Assembly: GCA_964532155.1 (NCBI GenBank)
Contig: CAZHGN010000005.1
Location: 1-52,570, forward strand
Source of the DNA: HGM11416 sp964532155
Lineage (GTDB): Bacteria; Bacillota; Clostridia; Christensenellales; Borkfalkiaceae
Reading direction: 5' to 3'
Length of the DNA: 52,570 nucleotides
The notes beneath the pieces are model-generated. The model saw nothing but the letters and a program-made list of their open reading frames with translations, did not search any database and was not told the origin of the DNA. Position 1 is the first letter of the stretch. Every line of letters starts with the position of its first letter. Both the position numbers and the translations under genes were made by a program. Below, in pieces: positions 25,418 to 34,145 of this stretch.

Positions 25418-26371
25418 TTATAAAACGGAGTTCATTACCGCACAGATTATAAACGACAGCGCCGCTTGAACGAGTTTGCCGGATATAAATATTTTTAAGT
25501 TTACGTTGGCTTTTTGCAAAAACGCCGCCGACTGCGCAAGCACGGACAAACCGCCGAACGATATTATAGCGCTGCACAGCGGTATGGATAGCGGTGAATT
25601 GCATTCCGACAGCAACAAACAGCCCTGCGTGCATTCAAAAAGCCCCGCGGTTACTCCCTCGGCAAGCTTTATATCTTTTGTAAAAAGGTTTATTAAATAG
25701 CATAGCGGAAGCGTGATTTTTAAATTGCTCAAAACGTTATAAAAAAGGTAAAAGGCAATTACGAGCGTTCCGACGGCAAGTACGGACAGCGACGACGAAA
25801 GGGCGGCGTCGAACAAACCGACGGCTTCACGCTTAATCCGAAAATCTCGGGCAATAGGTCGATTATCGCCATATTTTCTAAATAATATAGTGGTTAAAAT
25901 CGCCGAAAATATTTGTGCGCAAAGAATTATTAAGCCTGCTTTTTTGCTTAAAAACAGCGCGGCGCCCACGGTTGTTACCGCAAAGCTCGGGCTTGCCGTA
26001 GAGGACAGTAACGCCGTTTTTAAACTTTGCTTTTCATCAAGAAGACCTTTCTCGCTCAGTTCGGCGGTGATTTTTGCGCCGGTCGGGTAACCGCAACATA
26101 TTCCGAGGACTTGCGCGTATACCGCAACGCCGTTAAGATTATATAGTTTTTCGGTTAGCGGCGTAAGTTTTTTTAACGGTTTAGTCATGTCGTACAGCGT
26201 GCTCGATAATGCCGTTATGAACGAGAGCGGCAAAAGGGACGGAAGCAGTTTGAGCGCCCAAATTCTCAAGCCTTCGAAAAAGAGCGGCGTATACCGTTCC
26301 GGAAAAACGATTAAGCCGAGCGCCGTTATTATAAGGCAGCTGAAAACCGATACTTTTAAAAACTTTTTCAT
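25418..26371 (-). CDS. ylbJ: YlbJ-like sporulation integral membrane protein
   Basis: A 317-residue, highly hydrophobic protein with about eight helices and the nucleoside-recognition GATE-domain pattern (GICCGYPTGAKITAEL near residues 92-107, then FAVTTVGAALF). YlbJ is needed for spore cortex formation in Bacillus; related GATE proteins are transporters of unknown cargo. It follows rsmD-coaD as in Bacillus but on the opposite strand, converging on it, and its start faces rarA with only 30 nt between. No strong SD is seen. Together with gerABC it supports sporulation. Confidence 0.8.
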   Translation of the reverse strand: MKKFLKVSVFSCLIITALGLIVFPERYTPLFFEGLRIWALKLLPSLLPLSFITALSSTLYDMTKPLKKLTPLTEKLYNLNGVAVYAQVLGICCGYPTGAKITAELSEKGLLDEKQSLKTALLSSTASPSFAVTTVGAALFLSKKAGLIILCAQIFSAILTTILFRKYGDNRPIARDFRIKREAVGLFDAALSSSLSVLAVGTLVIAFYLFYNVLSNLKITLPLCYLINLFTKDIKLAEGVTAGLFECTQGCLLLSECNSPLSIPLCSAIISFGGLSVLAQSAAFLQKANVNLKIFISGKLVQAALSFIICAVMNSVL

Positions 26372-26401
26372 GTTTTATTCTATTACCGTAAGAGGATGAT
26401 T

Positions 26402-27733
26402 ATGGCAAAAAAAAATGACGGAAATCTCAGTATGTTCGATATCGAGGACAGGTCGTCGCTCGCACCGCTTGCGGAGCGTATGCGCCCCTCGTCCTTGCGT
26501 GAATTTTTAGGGCAAGGGCATATTGCCGAGGACGGAAGTCTTTTGCGCAGGGCGATTATGCTCGATAGGTTGGGCAGCTGTATTTTTTGGGGACCTCCGG
26601 GGTGCGGAAAAACCACGCTTGCGAACATAATTGCCAATTCCACGAGCGGCAGTTTTGTTAAACTAAACGCGGTAAACAGCGGCGTTGCCGACGTAAAACG
26701 AGTGGGCGACGAGGCGGCTGAAAGGCTTAGACTGTACGGAAAGCGCACCTATTTGCTCCTCGACGAGTGTCATCGTTTTAATAAAACGCAGTCCGATTCG
26801 CTGCTGCCGCTTATCGAAAACGGTACGGTGATTTTTATAGGATCGACGACCGAAAATCCTTTCGCCTCGATGACTCCCGCTATCGTTTCGCGTTGCCGCG
26901 TTTTCGAGTTCAAGCGCCTAACCGACGACGTCGTTAAAAAGGCGCTCGTGAATGCGCTCGGCGATGAAAAACGCGGGCTGGGTAGTTACGGAGCGGAAGT
27001 TTCGGACGAGGCGCTTTCGCACATTGCGGCTATGAGCGGCGGCGATTTGAGAGTGGCGTATAACGCGCTCGAACTTGCCGTTTTAACCACTCCGCCCGAA
27101 AACGGAAAAATTCGCGTAACGCTTAGGGATGCCGAGCAGTCCATTCAGAAAAAAGCTCTATCGTTTGACGAAAACGCTTATTATGACATGCTTTCGGCGT
27201 TCTGCAAGAGTCTTCGCGGGAGCGATCCCGACGCCGCGCTATATTGGTCGCAGCGGCTTATTCGCGGCGGTTGCGATCCGCTGCTTATTGCAAGGCGGCT
27301 CATAGCGCATGCCAGCGAGGACGTCGGCATGGCAGATTCGCAAGCCTTAGTCGTTGCCGTTTCCGCGCTCACCGCCCTTAAAAATATGGGCGTGCCCGAA
27401 GGGCTTATACCGCTGTCGCATGCGATCGTTTACGTTTGCGAAGCGCCCAAGTCCAATTCGGTTATTACGGCGATGACAGCCGCGGGCGAAGATGCCGAAA
27501 AGGTGCGAGACGACGTCGTTCCGTCCTACCTTAAAAATCACCCCTCGTCGGTGCTCGGCGATAAACATAAGGGCGAAGGATATAAATATCCGCACGATTA
27601 CGGCGGCTACGTCGAGCAGCAATATCTGCCCGATTCGCTTGCCGATAAGGTGTATTACGTACCGTCTAACAACGGTTTTGAAAAAAATATTCCCGATATG
27701 CGAAAGGAAAAGGGCAAAAAAACGAATAAATAA
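26402..27733 (+). CDS. rarA: Replication-associated recombination protein RarA (MgsA)
   Basis: AAA+ ATPase that acts at stalled replication forks. Of two in-frame ATGs 6 nt apart, the second has proper spacing from AAGAGG and gives 443 residues. Walker A GPPGCGKT (64-71), Walker B LLLDECHRF, sensor 1 GSTTENP and the C-terminal tetramerisation block with SNSVITAM and YKYPHDY are all present. It is divergent from ylbJ and followed by the promoter of the dGTPase gene. Confidence 0.95.
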   Translation: MAKKNDGNLSMFDIEDRSSLAPLAERMRPSSLREFLGQGHIAEDGSLLRRAIMLDRLGSCIFWGPPGCGKTTLANIIANSTSGSFVKLNAVNSGVADVKRVGDEAAERLRLYGKRTYLLLDECHRFNKTQSDSLLPLIENGTVIFIGSTTENPFASMTPAIVSRCRVFEFKRLTDDVVKKALVNALGDEKRGLGSYGAEVSDEALSHIAAMSGGDLRVAYNALELAVLTTPPENGKIRVTLRDAEQSIQKKALSFDENAYYDMLSAFCKSLRGSDPDAALYWSQRLIRGGCDPLLIARRLIAHASEDVGMADSQALVVAVSALTALKNMGVPEGLIPLSHAIVYVCEAPKSNSVITAMTAAGEDAEKVRDDVVPSYLKNHPSSVLGDKHKGEGYKYPHDYGGYVEQQYLPDSLADKVYYVPSNNGFEKNIPDMRKEKGKKTNK

Positions 27734-27817
27734 TTGTTTTTGCGCCGTTATTTTGCTTAAAAATCGTTGATTTTCTGCTTTTTAGGTATAAAAAAAGAGC
27801 AAATTATGCTTAAACTA

Positions 27818-27846
27818 TTGAAAATGCTTGCATAATATGCTAAAAT
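27818..27846 (+). promoter_or_regulatory. Sigma-A promoter of the dGTPase-like gene
   Basis: TTGAAA, 17 bp, TAAAAT, about 45 nt before the ATG, in an AT-rich gap after rarA. Confidence 0.6.
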
Positions 27847-27892
27847 TTTAGCGAAAAGGCGTTTGAGAACGCTTAATCGTATAAAGGTGATT

Positions 27893-29125
27893 ATGAAAAA
27901 AGGAAAGTTTTATGAGGTTGCCGCGACCGAACGGCACCCCGATTACGAAAAATTAATTGCACGCGAGCGCGACCTCGTCGTTTCCGAGTTCGAAATTCGT
28001 TCGCCTTTCGCACGCGACTATACCAGAATTTTGCATTCCTCGGCGTACCGCAGACTTAAGCATAAAACGCAGGTTTTTTATAATATAGAAAATGACCACG
28101 TCTGCACGAGAATGGAGCACGTTCTTCACGTGGAGTCGGTGTGCTATACGATTGCGAAATACCTCGGTCTTAACGACGAACTGACCAAGGCTATTGCTAT
28201 GGGGCACGACTTAGGGCACGCGCCGTTCGGGCATTACGGCGAAAAGGTTATCGACGAGCTTTATGAAAAGCACCTCGGCGAATCGTTCTGGCACGAAAAA
28301 AACGGCTTGTATTTCGTTGACGACATAGAACTTTTGCCCGACCGCAACAACCGTCTTAAAAACCTTTGGCTGACTTACGCCGTTCGCGACGGCATTATTT
28401 CGCACTGCGGCGAAAAGGATATTAACTGCATAAAGCCGCGCACGGAGTTTATCAATCTCGATAAATTCAGGATTCCGGGCGAATACAATCCCGTCACTTA
28501 CGAGGGGTGTGTCGTAAAGATTTCGGATAAAATTGCGTACGTCGGCAGGGATATAGAGGATGCCATTAACCTCGGCTTTTTAACGCTGGAAAACCTTAAG
28601 GAACTGAAAAAGATTGTTAAGTTAGAGGACGGCTCGGCTGTCAATACCAGCGGAATCATCAGTAATATGATCCGCGATATTTGCGCCGAAAGCACTCCCG
28701 AAAAGGGTATTTGTCTTTCGGATGAAACGTCTGATATTCTCAATAAAATCAAGGCGTTTAACTATAAATACATTTACGGCAACGAGCGGTTCGACGCGTT
28801 TAAAAAATACGCCTCGCTCATAATCGTCGCGCTGTTCGAAACTCTTTATTCGTGCTATAACGGCGGCGACGTAGAGGAAGGGTTTGCTAAAAAAGCGCTC
28901 GTCTATCCGCAACTCGTCAAAGAGTTTAAGGATTACGTCAAAAAATACTCGAGCAAATCACAGTTCTTAACCGAGGGCGAAAAGAGTTACGAAACTTTCC
29001 ACAATAAAAAGATCTATAAAGATTTATCCGACGAAAAGACTTTCGTCCGCGCCATTCTCGATTATATTTCGGGTATGACCGACAGATACGCCGTCGATTG
29101 CTTTAATCATTTAATTACCTATTAA
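27893..29125 (+). CDS. dgt: dGTP triphosphohydrolase-like HD domain protein
   Basis: Metal-dependent hydrolase that splits dNTPs to nucleoside and tripolyphosphate and so tunes nucleotide pools. The ATG behind AAAGGTGA is chosen over a start 30 nt earlier, giving 410 residues. Family blocks are SSAYRRLKHKTQVF, RMEHVLHVESV (metal His), HDLGHAPFGHYGE (HD pair) and, further on, VVKISDKIAYVGRDIEDA with the last metal Asp. Deoxyguanosinetriphosphate triphosphohydrolase-like proteins of this length are common in Clostridia; true dNTP preference cannot be told from sequence. Confidence 0.88.
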   Translation: MKKGKFYEVAATERHPDYEKLIARERDLVVSEFEIRSPFARDYTRILHSSAYRRLKHKTQVFYNIENDHVCTRMEHVLHVESVCYTIAKYLGLNDELTKAIAMGHDLGHAPFGHYGEKVIDELYEKHLGESFWHEKNGLYFVDDIELLPDRNNRLKNLWLTYAVRDGIISHCGEKDINCIKPRTEFINLDKFRIPGEYNPVTYEGCVVKISDKIAYVGRDIEDAINLGFLTLENLKELKKIVKLEDGSAVNTSGIISNMIRDICAESTPEKGICLSDETSDILNKIKAFNYKYIYGNERFDAFKKYASLIIVALFETLYSCYNGGDVEEGFAKKALVYPQLVKEFKDYVKKYSSKSQFLTEGEKSYETFHNKKIYKDLSDEKTFVRAILDYISGMTDRYAVDCFNHLITY

Positions 29126-29517
29126 CGCCAAGGCAATAGGGGAGACGAACGGTATTATATCGCACGTGCGGTATGGTCGATTGCGGTGATATAGGCGGTC
29201 GCTGTGTTTAAAGGAATATTGTTCACTCGGTGTGGTCGGTCGCTGTATTAAAAGTTGCACCGCCTTTAGAACTCATTAAAAATAATTGATATTTTTTACC
29301 GCCTTCAAGTAAAGATATGATTTGTTCTTTCCCGCCACGACCGGATGCGTATTTAATAACGGTTGAAAATTGACGGCACATTTCTCCGTTGCGTTGGCAT
29401 AAAAATTTTCCAACTTATAAGAGCAAGGTTGGCATAGAAAAGACAACCAATTCAAAAATTTTAAAAAGCGATAACGGCGTTAAAATTTGTTGGATAAATG
29501 ATATACGTTGCTAAAAC
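29126..29517. other. Intergenic region with degenerate repeats and one short open frame
   Basis: No long gene on either strand. The left part has degenerate repeats around GGTCGCTGTRTT (near 29198 and 29237). The right part is AT-rich and holds the 52-codon minus-strand frame described separately. I saw no tRNA fold. Confidence 0.5.
29223..29381 (-). CDS. Possible small protein or gene remnant (52 aa)
   Basis: A 52-codon frame that reads like a real protein: MCRQFSTVIKYASGRGGKEQ, then an amphipathic middle (IISLLEGGKKYQLFLM) and SSKGGATFNTATDHTE. The frame stays open for about ten more codons upstream, so a longer ancestral gene is possible. GGAG lies only two bases before the ATG, which is poor for initiation. 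I do not recognise a family. It may be a remnant of a larger gene. Confidence 0.3.
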   Translation of the reverse strand: MCRQFSTVIKYASGRGGKEQIISLLEGGKKYQLFLMSSKGGATFNTATDHTE

Positions 29518-29557
29518 AAAAAAGCCTAAAGGTGCGATAATCGACCTATAGGCTTTT
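29518..29557 (-). terminator. Terminator of the PfkB kinase gene, built around a dispersed repeat
   Basis: Inverted repeat AAAAGCCTA / TAGGCTTTT with inner AGGT/ACCT pairs. On the minus strand the stem ends in TTTTTTGTTTT. The 3' arm and loop include repeat copy C. Confidence 0.8.
29535..29552 (+). repeat. Dispersed 18-bp repeat, copy C
   Basis: CGATAATCGACCTATAGG, one base different from copy A. It forms the loop and right arm of the kinase terminator. Confidence 0.65.
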
Positions 29558-29576
29558 GTTTTGGTGTTTTTGAAGG

Positions 29577-30509
29577 TTAAAAATTTAGTTTTTCGACGGA
29601 GATGCGATCGTATATTTCCTCGTATTTATCTTTATAAAAGAGGTTCGTGCCGGGAGTCGTGATAGACGCAGTGCCTGCGGCTACCGCGCAACGAAGGATT
29701 TCTTCGTCGGCAAGACCGCGCTCGTTCATCGTGAGTGCGGCGGCAAGCATGCTGTCGCCCGCGCCGACGGTCGAGTTTACCGCTACGTTTGCGCTTTTGC
29801 AGTACAGGTGAACGTTGCCGTCTGTTAGTACCGCGCCGCTACTGCCGAGTGATAAAAGCACTTTTTTCGCGCCCATATCGATGAGCTTTTTTGCGCCCTC
29901 TACCATATCGGCTTTGGTTAAGCACTTTTTTTCGGTAATGGCTTCGAGCTCGTAAAGATTTGGCTTGACTATATCCACGCCTGCGCGGAGCGCCTTTTTC
30001 AGCTTTTCGCCCTCGCAATCCACAGCCGTTTTTACGCCTTGCGGAACGCATTTTAATAGCCTTGCATAGTAGTCGTCGTTAACGCCTTGCGGCAGAGAAC
30101 CGCTTAAAACGACGGTAGTTGCCTTTTGAGAAAGCCTTGCGACCAAGGCAAGCAGTTCTTCTTGTTTATTTTCGGGAACGAGCTCGCCCTTGTCGTTAAT
30201 TTCGGTCATCATGGCGCGCTTATCTATAATTTTATAATTGATACGCACATGCCCCGGCGTGGTAACGAATCTGCTCGCCACGCCCTCTTTAGAAAGTGTT
30301 TGAGTAAACTGTCCTCCGTCTTCGGCGAACATAAATCCTGTAGCGACGGCGTCGCCGCCCAATCGACTAACGCCGATTGCCACGTTGAGCGCCTTGCCGC
30401 TGTAGGTGATAATCTTGTTTTCTATTCGGTTAACTTTGCCCACGTTAAGCGAGCCGAGCTCCACCGTGCAGTCGATACTCGGATTGGGACAAACTGTAAG
30501 AATCATCAA
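29577..30509 (-). CDS. pfkB: 1-phosphofructokinase family hexose kinase (PfkB type)
   Basis: Ribokinase-fold kinase, 310 residues, of the FruK/LacC group that phosphorylates fructose 1-phosphate or tagatose 6-phosphate. Motifs are the N-terminal NPSID (9-13), SGKALNVA (37-44), a GSLPQG loop (137-142) and catalytic GAGD (249-252). The ATG pair at the start has AAAGGA at good spacing to the first. It follows the EF-G-like gene on the minus strand after 106 nt that hold a strong GCCGCCG hairpin without a T-run. No fruA or lacD neighbour is present, so the sugar is uncertain. Confidence 0.82.
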   Translation of the reverse strand: MMILTVCPNPSIDCTVELGSLNVGKVNRIENKIITYSGKALNVAIGVSRLGGDAVATGFMFAEDGGQFTQTLSKEGVASRFVTTPGHVRINYKIIDKRAMMTEINDKGELVPENKQEELLALVARLSQKATTVVLSGSLPQGVNDDYYARLLKCVPQGVKTAVDCEGEKLKKALRAGVDIVKPNLYELEAITEKKCLTKADMVEGAKKLIDMGAKKVLLSLGSSGAVLTDGNVHLYCKSANVAVNSTVGAGDSMLAAALTMNERGLADEEILRCAVAAGTASITTPGTNLFYKDKYEEIYDRISVEKLNF

Positions 30510-30615
30510 TAAAATCCTTTATATAAAAGCTTGGACGTGCCCGCCGCCGATTTTACGGCGGCGCCTTATGGTGTGGACTCGTCTCGGTTGAATGCCTAAA
30601 AAGGCGAGGTTAAAA

Positions 30616-32676
30616 TTATTCGGCTTTTGCTTCTTTAGCTTCTTTGATGATCTTGTCCTGCGCCTGAGGCGGAACTTCTTCGTATCTTTCGAAACGAGTG
30701 GTGAAGCTTCCTCTGCCTTGAGTCATACTGCGCAAATCGGTAGCGTATTTGGCAAGTTCCGCTTGCGGCGCTTCCGCTTCGACTATCGTCTTGGAGCCTG
30801 CTTGATCGGTTCCGAGAATACGGCCGCGGCGCTTGTTCATATCTCCCATGACGTCGCCGAGATAATCGCTCGGAATAGTGATATCAACGTGCATTATCGG
30901 TTCGAGAATGCAGGGCGAAGCGTTTGCCACGCCTTCTGCGAAAGCGAGTTTTGCCGCCGTAACGAAAGCTATTTCCTTACTGTCTACGGGGTGATACTTG
31001 CCGTCGAACAGCGTGCACTTAAGGTTGACCATGGGGTAGCCGGCGAGCACGCCCGACTTGATGGCTTCGCGCAGACCTTTGTCTACCGCGGGGATGAACT
31101 GACGGGGAACTGCGCCGCCGACAACCGCGTCGACGAATTCGTAAACGCCGTCTTCCGCGCCCGGTTCGAATCTTACGTTACAAACACCGAACTGACCTGC
31201 GCCGCCGGATTGCTTTTTGTGTTTACCTTCGGCTTCCGCGGACTTGCGAACGGTCTCCCTATAAGCGATCTTGGGTTCTTTAAGAACGGCTTCGCAGTTG
31301 AATTTATTTTTGAGTTTTTTACAAAGAATGGAAAGCTGAGTTTCGCCGATACCCGACAAAAGCATTTCGTTTGTTTCGGCGTTCTTGCTTACGGTAAAGG
31401 AAATATCTTCGTCTTTAAGCTTGGAAAGACCTGCAAAGATCTTGTCCTCGTCGCCCTTCTTGGCGGCGTAAACTGCCATCGAGTATACGGGCGCGGGGAT
31501 TTGCATTGCGGGGAAGACGTATTTTTCCGATTCGCAAAGGGTGTCGCCGGTGGTTACGTCGGAGAGTTTTGCCAAAGCGCCGATATCGCCCGCTTCCACG
31601 GAGTCGGTCGCTTCTTGCTTTTTGCCCTTGAGGAAGTAGAGTGAACTGATTTTTTCGCTGCTGCCTTTGGTTACGTTGTTAAGCGTCATTCCCGGACGGA
31701 GAGTGCCTTGAACGACTTTGAATATGTTAAGACGTCCGACGAACGGATCGACCGTGGTCTTGAAAATTCTTAAAACGACGGGCTTAGAACCGTCGCAGGG
31801 GAGAACTACGTCCTTGCCGTCCTCGGTCTTTGCGGGCGCGCCCTTGCCGTAAGCAGGGGAGGGAAGCATGGAAATAATTCTTTCCATAAGGTTCAAAACT
31901 GCCTTATTGGCAAGACCGCTGCCGCCGTAGACGGGTACGGTCGAACCTTCGGTAAGACCTTTCTTAAGTCCCATAGCGAGTTCTTCGCCGGTAAGTTCTT
32001 CGCCGCCGAAGAATTTATCGAGAAGACCTTCGTCGTTTTCAGCCGCGGACTCGCTGACAGATTGTCTGACTTCGGCGTATTCGTCGGCGTGGAGCGCTAT
32101 AAGATCGGGCGCTTCGTTGCCGTTTATGTCGTAACCGACGTTATCGAGCACGCTTACCCAGCCGGCAAACTTCTCTTTTTCGAGGTGAGGTACGAACATC
32201 GGGCAGATCTTCGTGCCGTATTTGGCTTTTATGGCGTTTACCGTCGCGGTATAAGACGAGTTGTCTTTGTCGAGCGCGGTAATGAATATCATTGCGGGGA
32301 TCTTGTGCTCGGCGCAGTAGTCGAGCGCTTTTTCCGTTCCGACGGTCAAGCTGCCCGAACCGCCGGTAACGATTATGGCGCAATCGGCCGCCGAAAGCGC
32401 TTCTATCATTTCGCCTTCGAAGTCGAAAAATCCGGGAACGTCGAGAAGATTGAATTTATATCCTTTATATTCGCAGTTTGCTACCGCAAGCGAAATAGAA
32501 GTCTTTTTTGCGATCTCTTCGGGATCGAAGTCCATCGTGCTGTTGCCGTCGTCGACCTTTCCTTGTCGGTCGATGGCTTTCGCGTTGTAAAGTATGGCTT
32601 CGGCAAGCGTCGTCTTGCCCTCGCCGCTGTGACCTATCAAAGCTATGTTTCTGATGTAGTCAGCTCTTTCACTCAT
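30616..32676 (-). CDS. EF-G-like translational GTPase with altered guanine-recognition motif
   Basis: 686 residues with the full EF-G domain order (G, II, III, IV, V). G1 is GHSGEGKT (15-22) where canonical EF-G has AHIDAGKT. G3 is DVPGF (79-83) in place of DTPGH. The G4 position reads TALDKDN (133-139) rather than NKMD. The domain IV and V blocks (CKLKNKFNCEAVLKEPKIAYRET, GKHKKQSGGAGQFG, MGDMNKRRGRI) are well kept. This matches the paralogous EF-G-like family, not the housekeeping EF-G, which normally sits in the str operon. The loss of His in DTPGH and of NKxD suggests altered GTPase control. The promoter is at 32788-32816. Confidence 0.85.
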   Translation of the reverse strand: MSERADYIRNIALIGHSGEGKTTLAEAILYNAKAIDRQGKVDDGNSTMDFDPEEIAKKTSISLAVANCEYKGYKFNLLDVPGFFDFEGEMIEALSAADCAIIVTGGSGSLTVGTEKALDYCAEHKIPAMIFITALDKDNSSYTATVNAIKAKYGTKICPMFVPHLEKEKFAGWVSVLDNVGYDINGNEAPDLIALHADEYAEVRQSVSESAAENDEGLLDKFFGGEELTGEELAMGLKKGLTEGSTVPVYGGSGLANKAVLNLMERIISMLPSPAYGKGAPAKTEDGKDVVLPCDGSKPVVLRIFKTTVDPFVGRLNIFKVVQGTLRPGMTLNNVTKGSSEKISSLYFLKGKKQEATDSVEAGDIGALAKLSDVTTGDTLCESEKYVFPAMQIPAPVYSMAVYAAKKGDEDKIFAGLSKLKDEDISFTVSKNAETNEMLLSGIGETQLSILCKKLKNKFNCEAVLKEPKIAYRETVRKSAEAEGKHKKQSGGAGQFGVCNVRFEPGAEDGVYEFVDAVVGGAVPRQFIPAVDKGLREAIKSGVLAGYPMVNLKCTLFDGKYHPVDSKEIAFVTAAKLAFAEGVANASPCILEPIMHVDITIPSDYLGDVMGDMNKRRGRILGTDQAGSKTIVEAEAPQAELAKYATDLRSMTQGRGSFTTRFERYEEVPPQAQDKIIKEAKEAKAE

Positions 32677-32787
32677 TGTTTGTTTTCCGTCCTTTCAATA
32701 TAATGTTGTTTCTTGTCCGCAAAAAAGCCGCCTAACGCATCTTTTGAGGGTTCCGCAGGGTAGACTTATGCGATTTACACTTTTTTT

Positions 32788-32816
32788 ATTATAATATAAA
32801 CCACTGAAATAATCAA
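32788..32816 (-). promoter_or_regulatory. Sigma-A promoter of the EF-G-like gene
   Basis: On the minus strand: TTGATT, 17 bp, TATAAT. The leader to the ATG is about 105 nt and the RNA would contain a GGCGGC-TTTTTT stretch, without a clear stem. Confidence 0.75.
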
Positions 32817-33187
32817 GGGGTTTTGGAAAAAAACAACCTCGGTTTTTAAATTTTTTTTGCAACGTAATTTTTTTGCGCAGTTAAACCGTTCGTTTATTGA
32901 TATTAAGCGCATTTTTGCTTGAAAAATGCATTTTTTTATCTGTGCGCGATTTGTAGTTTTTTGTTTTTAACGTTGCGGAACTTAACTTGGCTGAGGTAAA
33001 ACGATTTTCGTTTTGAGTCAAGCTTTTTAAAGATAGAAGTTACGCCGAAAAAAAGACGAGTTATAAATTTTTTAGACTCGCGTTTTATAATGCGTTTTAA
33101 ATACGCAATTAATAAGTATTAAGTACGCGTTAAACTAACGGCGTTAAATACCGCATAAAATAAAACGGTAATTTTTTCGTTATTTAA
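32817..33187. other. AT-rich divergent spacer without a gene
   Basis: Poly-T-rich sequence between the EF-G-like gene and the zinc peptidase gene. A GCATTTTT / AAAAATGC stem followed by ATTTTTTT lies near 32919-32947 and could stop transcription. No coding potential was seen on either strand. Confidence 0.5.
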
Positions 33188-33216
33188 TTGTAATAATTCG
33201 TGGGACATGGTATAAT
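33188..33216 (+). promoter_or_regulatory. Sigma-A promoter of the zinc peptidase gene
   Basis: TTGTAA, 17 bp, TATAAT. The -10 lies inside GACAT-N6-ATGTC (33204-33219), a short inverted repeat that might be an operator but could be chance. Confidence 0.65.
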
Positions 33217-33301
33217 GTCGTATATAAAAATGATATAATGCGACTAAGGCGTTATTTTCGGTATGTTTAATTTGGGAATAACGGTCGATGGGAGTGAAAC
33301 G

Positions 33302-34021
33302 ATGTATTACCTTTTGTACTATGGAACGTTTATAATATTGATACCCGGGATAATTTTGTCGCTGTTTGCGCAAGGGTGGACGAAAGCCGCTTTTTCGAAG
33401 TATTCGAAAAGGGGAAGTTCGTCGGGCATTACGGCGGAGCGCGCGGCGAGAAAGTTGCTCGATAGCCACGACTGCTATTCGGTAGGCATACGGCAGATAT
33501 CCGGCAATCTTACCGATAATTACGATCCGAGAAGCGATACGTTGTCTCTTTCGGACAGCGTATACGGCAGTTCGAGTATTGCGGCGATCGGCGTTGCCGC
33601 TCACGAATGCGGACACGCTTGCCAGCAGCACGACGGCAGTCTTTTGTTAAGGCTCAGAAGTATATTGGTGCCGGTGACCAATATCGGTTCTCGGCTTGCC
33701 GTGCCCGTTGCCGTCGTCGGCGTAATTCTCGAATGGATTTTGGCAAGCGGTATAGGAACGTATCTTATAAATATTGCAATCGTCGCTTATTCGCTTTCGA
33801 CGATTTTTGCGCTTGTAACGCTCCCCGTCGAAATCAACGCGTCGCGCAGGGCTTTAAGAATGCTCAAGGGCGAAGGGATATTGGAGTCGAGCGAGATAAA
33901 AGGCGCGAAAGCCGTTCTTACCGCCGCGGCTATGACTTACGTCGCCGCTCTCGTTACGTCGTTCTTGTATCTGCTCAGATTTTTGGTAATTTTGTCGTCT
34001 TACCGCAGAAGAGACGATTAA
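33302..34021 (+). CDS. YugP-type membrane zinc metallopeptidase
   Basis: 239 residues when begun at the ATG behind GGGAG (a start 13 codons upstream lacks an SD). An N-terminal helix (about 5-24) anchors the protein. The zinc site is AAHECGHACQQ with His101, Glu102 and His105. Hydrophobic segments lie at about 120-160 and near the C-terminus, and the VTLPVEINASRRAL block is typical of this neutral zinc peptidase family. Substrates are not known. It is transcribed alone, with its own promoter and terminator. Confidence 0.85.
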   Translation: MYYLLYYGTFIILIPGIILSLFAQGWTKAAFSKYSKRGSSSGITAERAARKLLDSHDCYSVGIRQISGNLTDNYDPRSDTLSLSDSVYGSSSIAAIGVAAHECGHACQQHDGSLLLRLRSILVPVTNIGSRLAVPVAVVGVILEWILASGIGTYLINIAIVAYSLSTIFALVTLPVEINASRRALRMLKGEGILESSEIKGAKAVLTAAAMTYVAALVTSFLYLLRFLVILSSYRRRDD

Positions 34022-34041
34022 GGTTTTGTGCGTGAAATAGC

Positions 34042-34059
34042 CGATAACCGACTTATAGG
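34042..34059 (+). repeat. Dispersed 18-bp repeat, copy D
   Basis: CGATAACCGACTTATAGG, one base different from copy A. Sits just after the zinc peptidase stop and before its terminator. Confidence 0.65.
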
Positions 34060-34067
34060 GCAATATT

Positions 34068-34101
34068 AAAGCGGACCTCGTGTAACCGAGATCCGCTTTT
34101 T
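34068..34101 (+). terminator. Rho-independent terminator after the zinc peptidase gene
   Basis: A 13-bp stem with one mismatch (AAAGCGGACCTCG with CGAGATCCGCTTT), loop of about 6 nt, then TTTTT. It may also serve the converging polyprenyl synthase gene, although the T-run is better on the plus strand. Confidence 0.85.
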
Positions 34102-34145
34102 GAATACTTCGCTTCGTTTAAGGCGTATTGTTTTGTTGAGGCATA

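Noticed and set aside
25287..25469. 60-codon plus-strand frame after rsmD-coaD
   Set aside because: It overlaps the end of ylbJ, lacks an SD and has no recognisable composition.
30535..30575. GCCGCCG/CGGCGGC hairpin between the EF-G-like and kinase genes as a terminator
   Set aside because: No T-run follows on either strand. It may be a processing or stability hairpin within a joint transcript.
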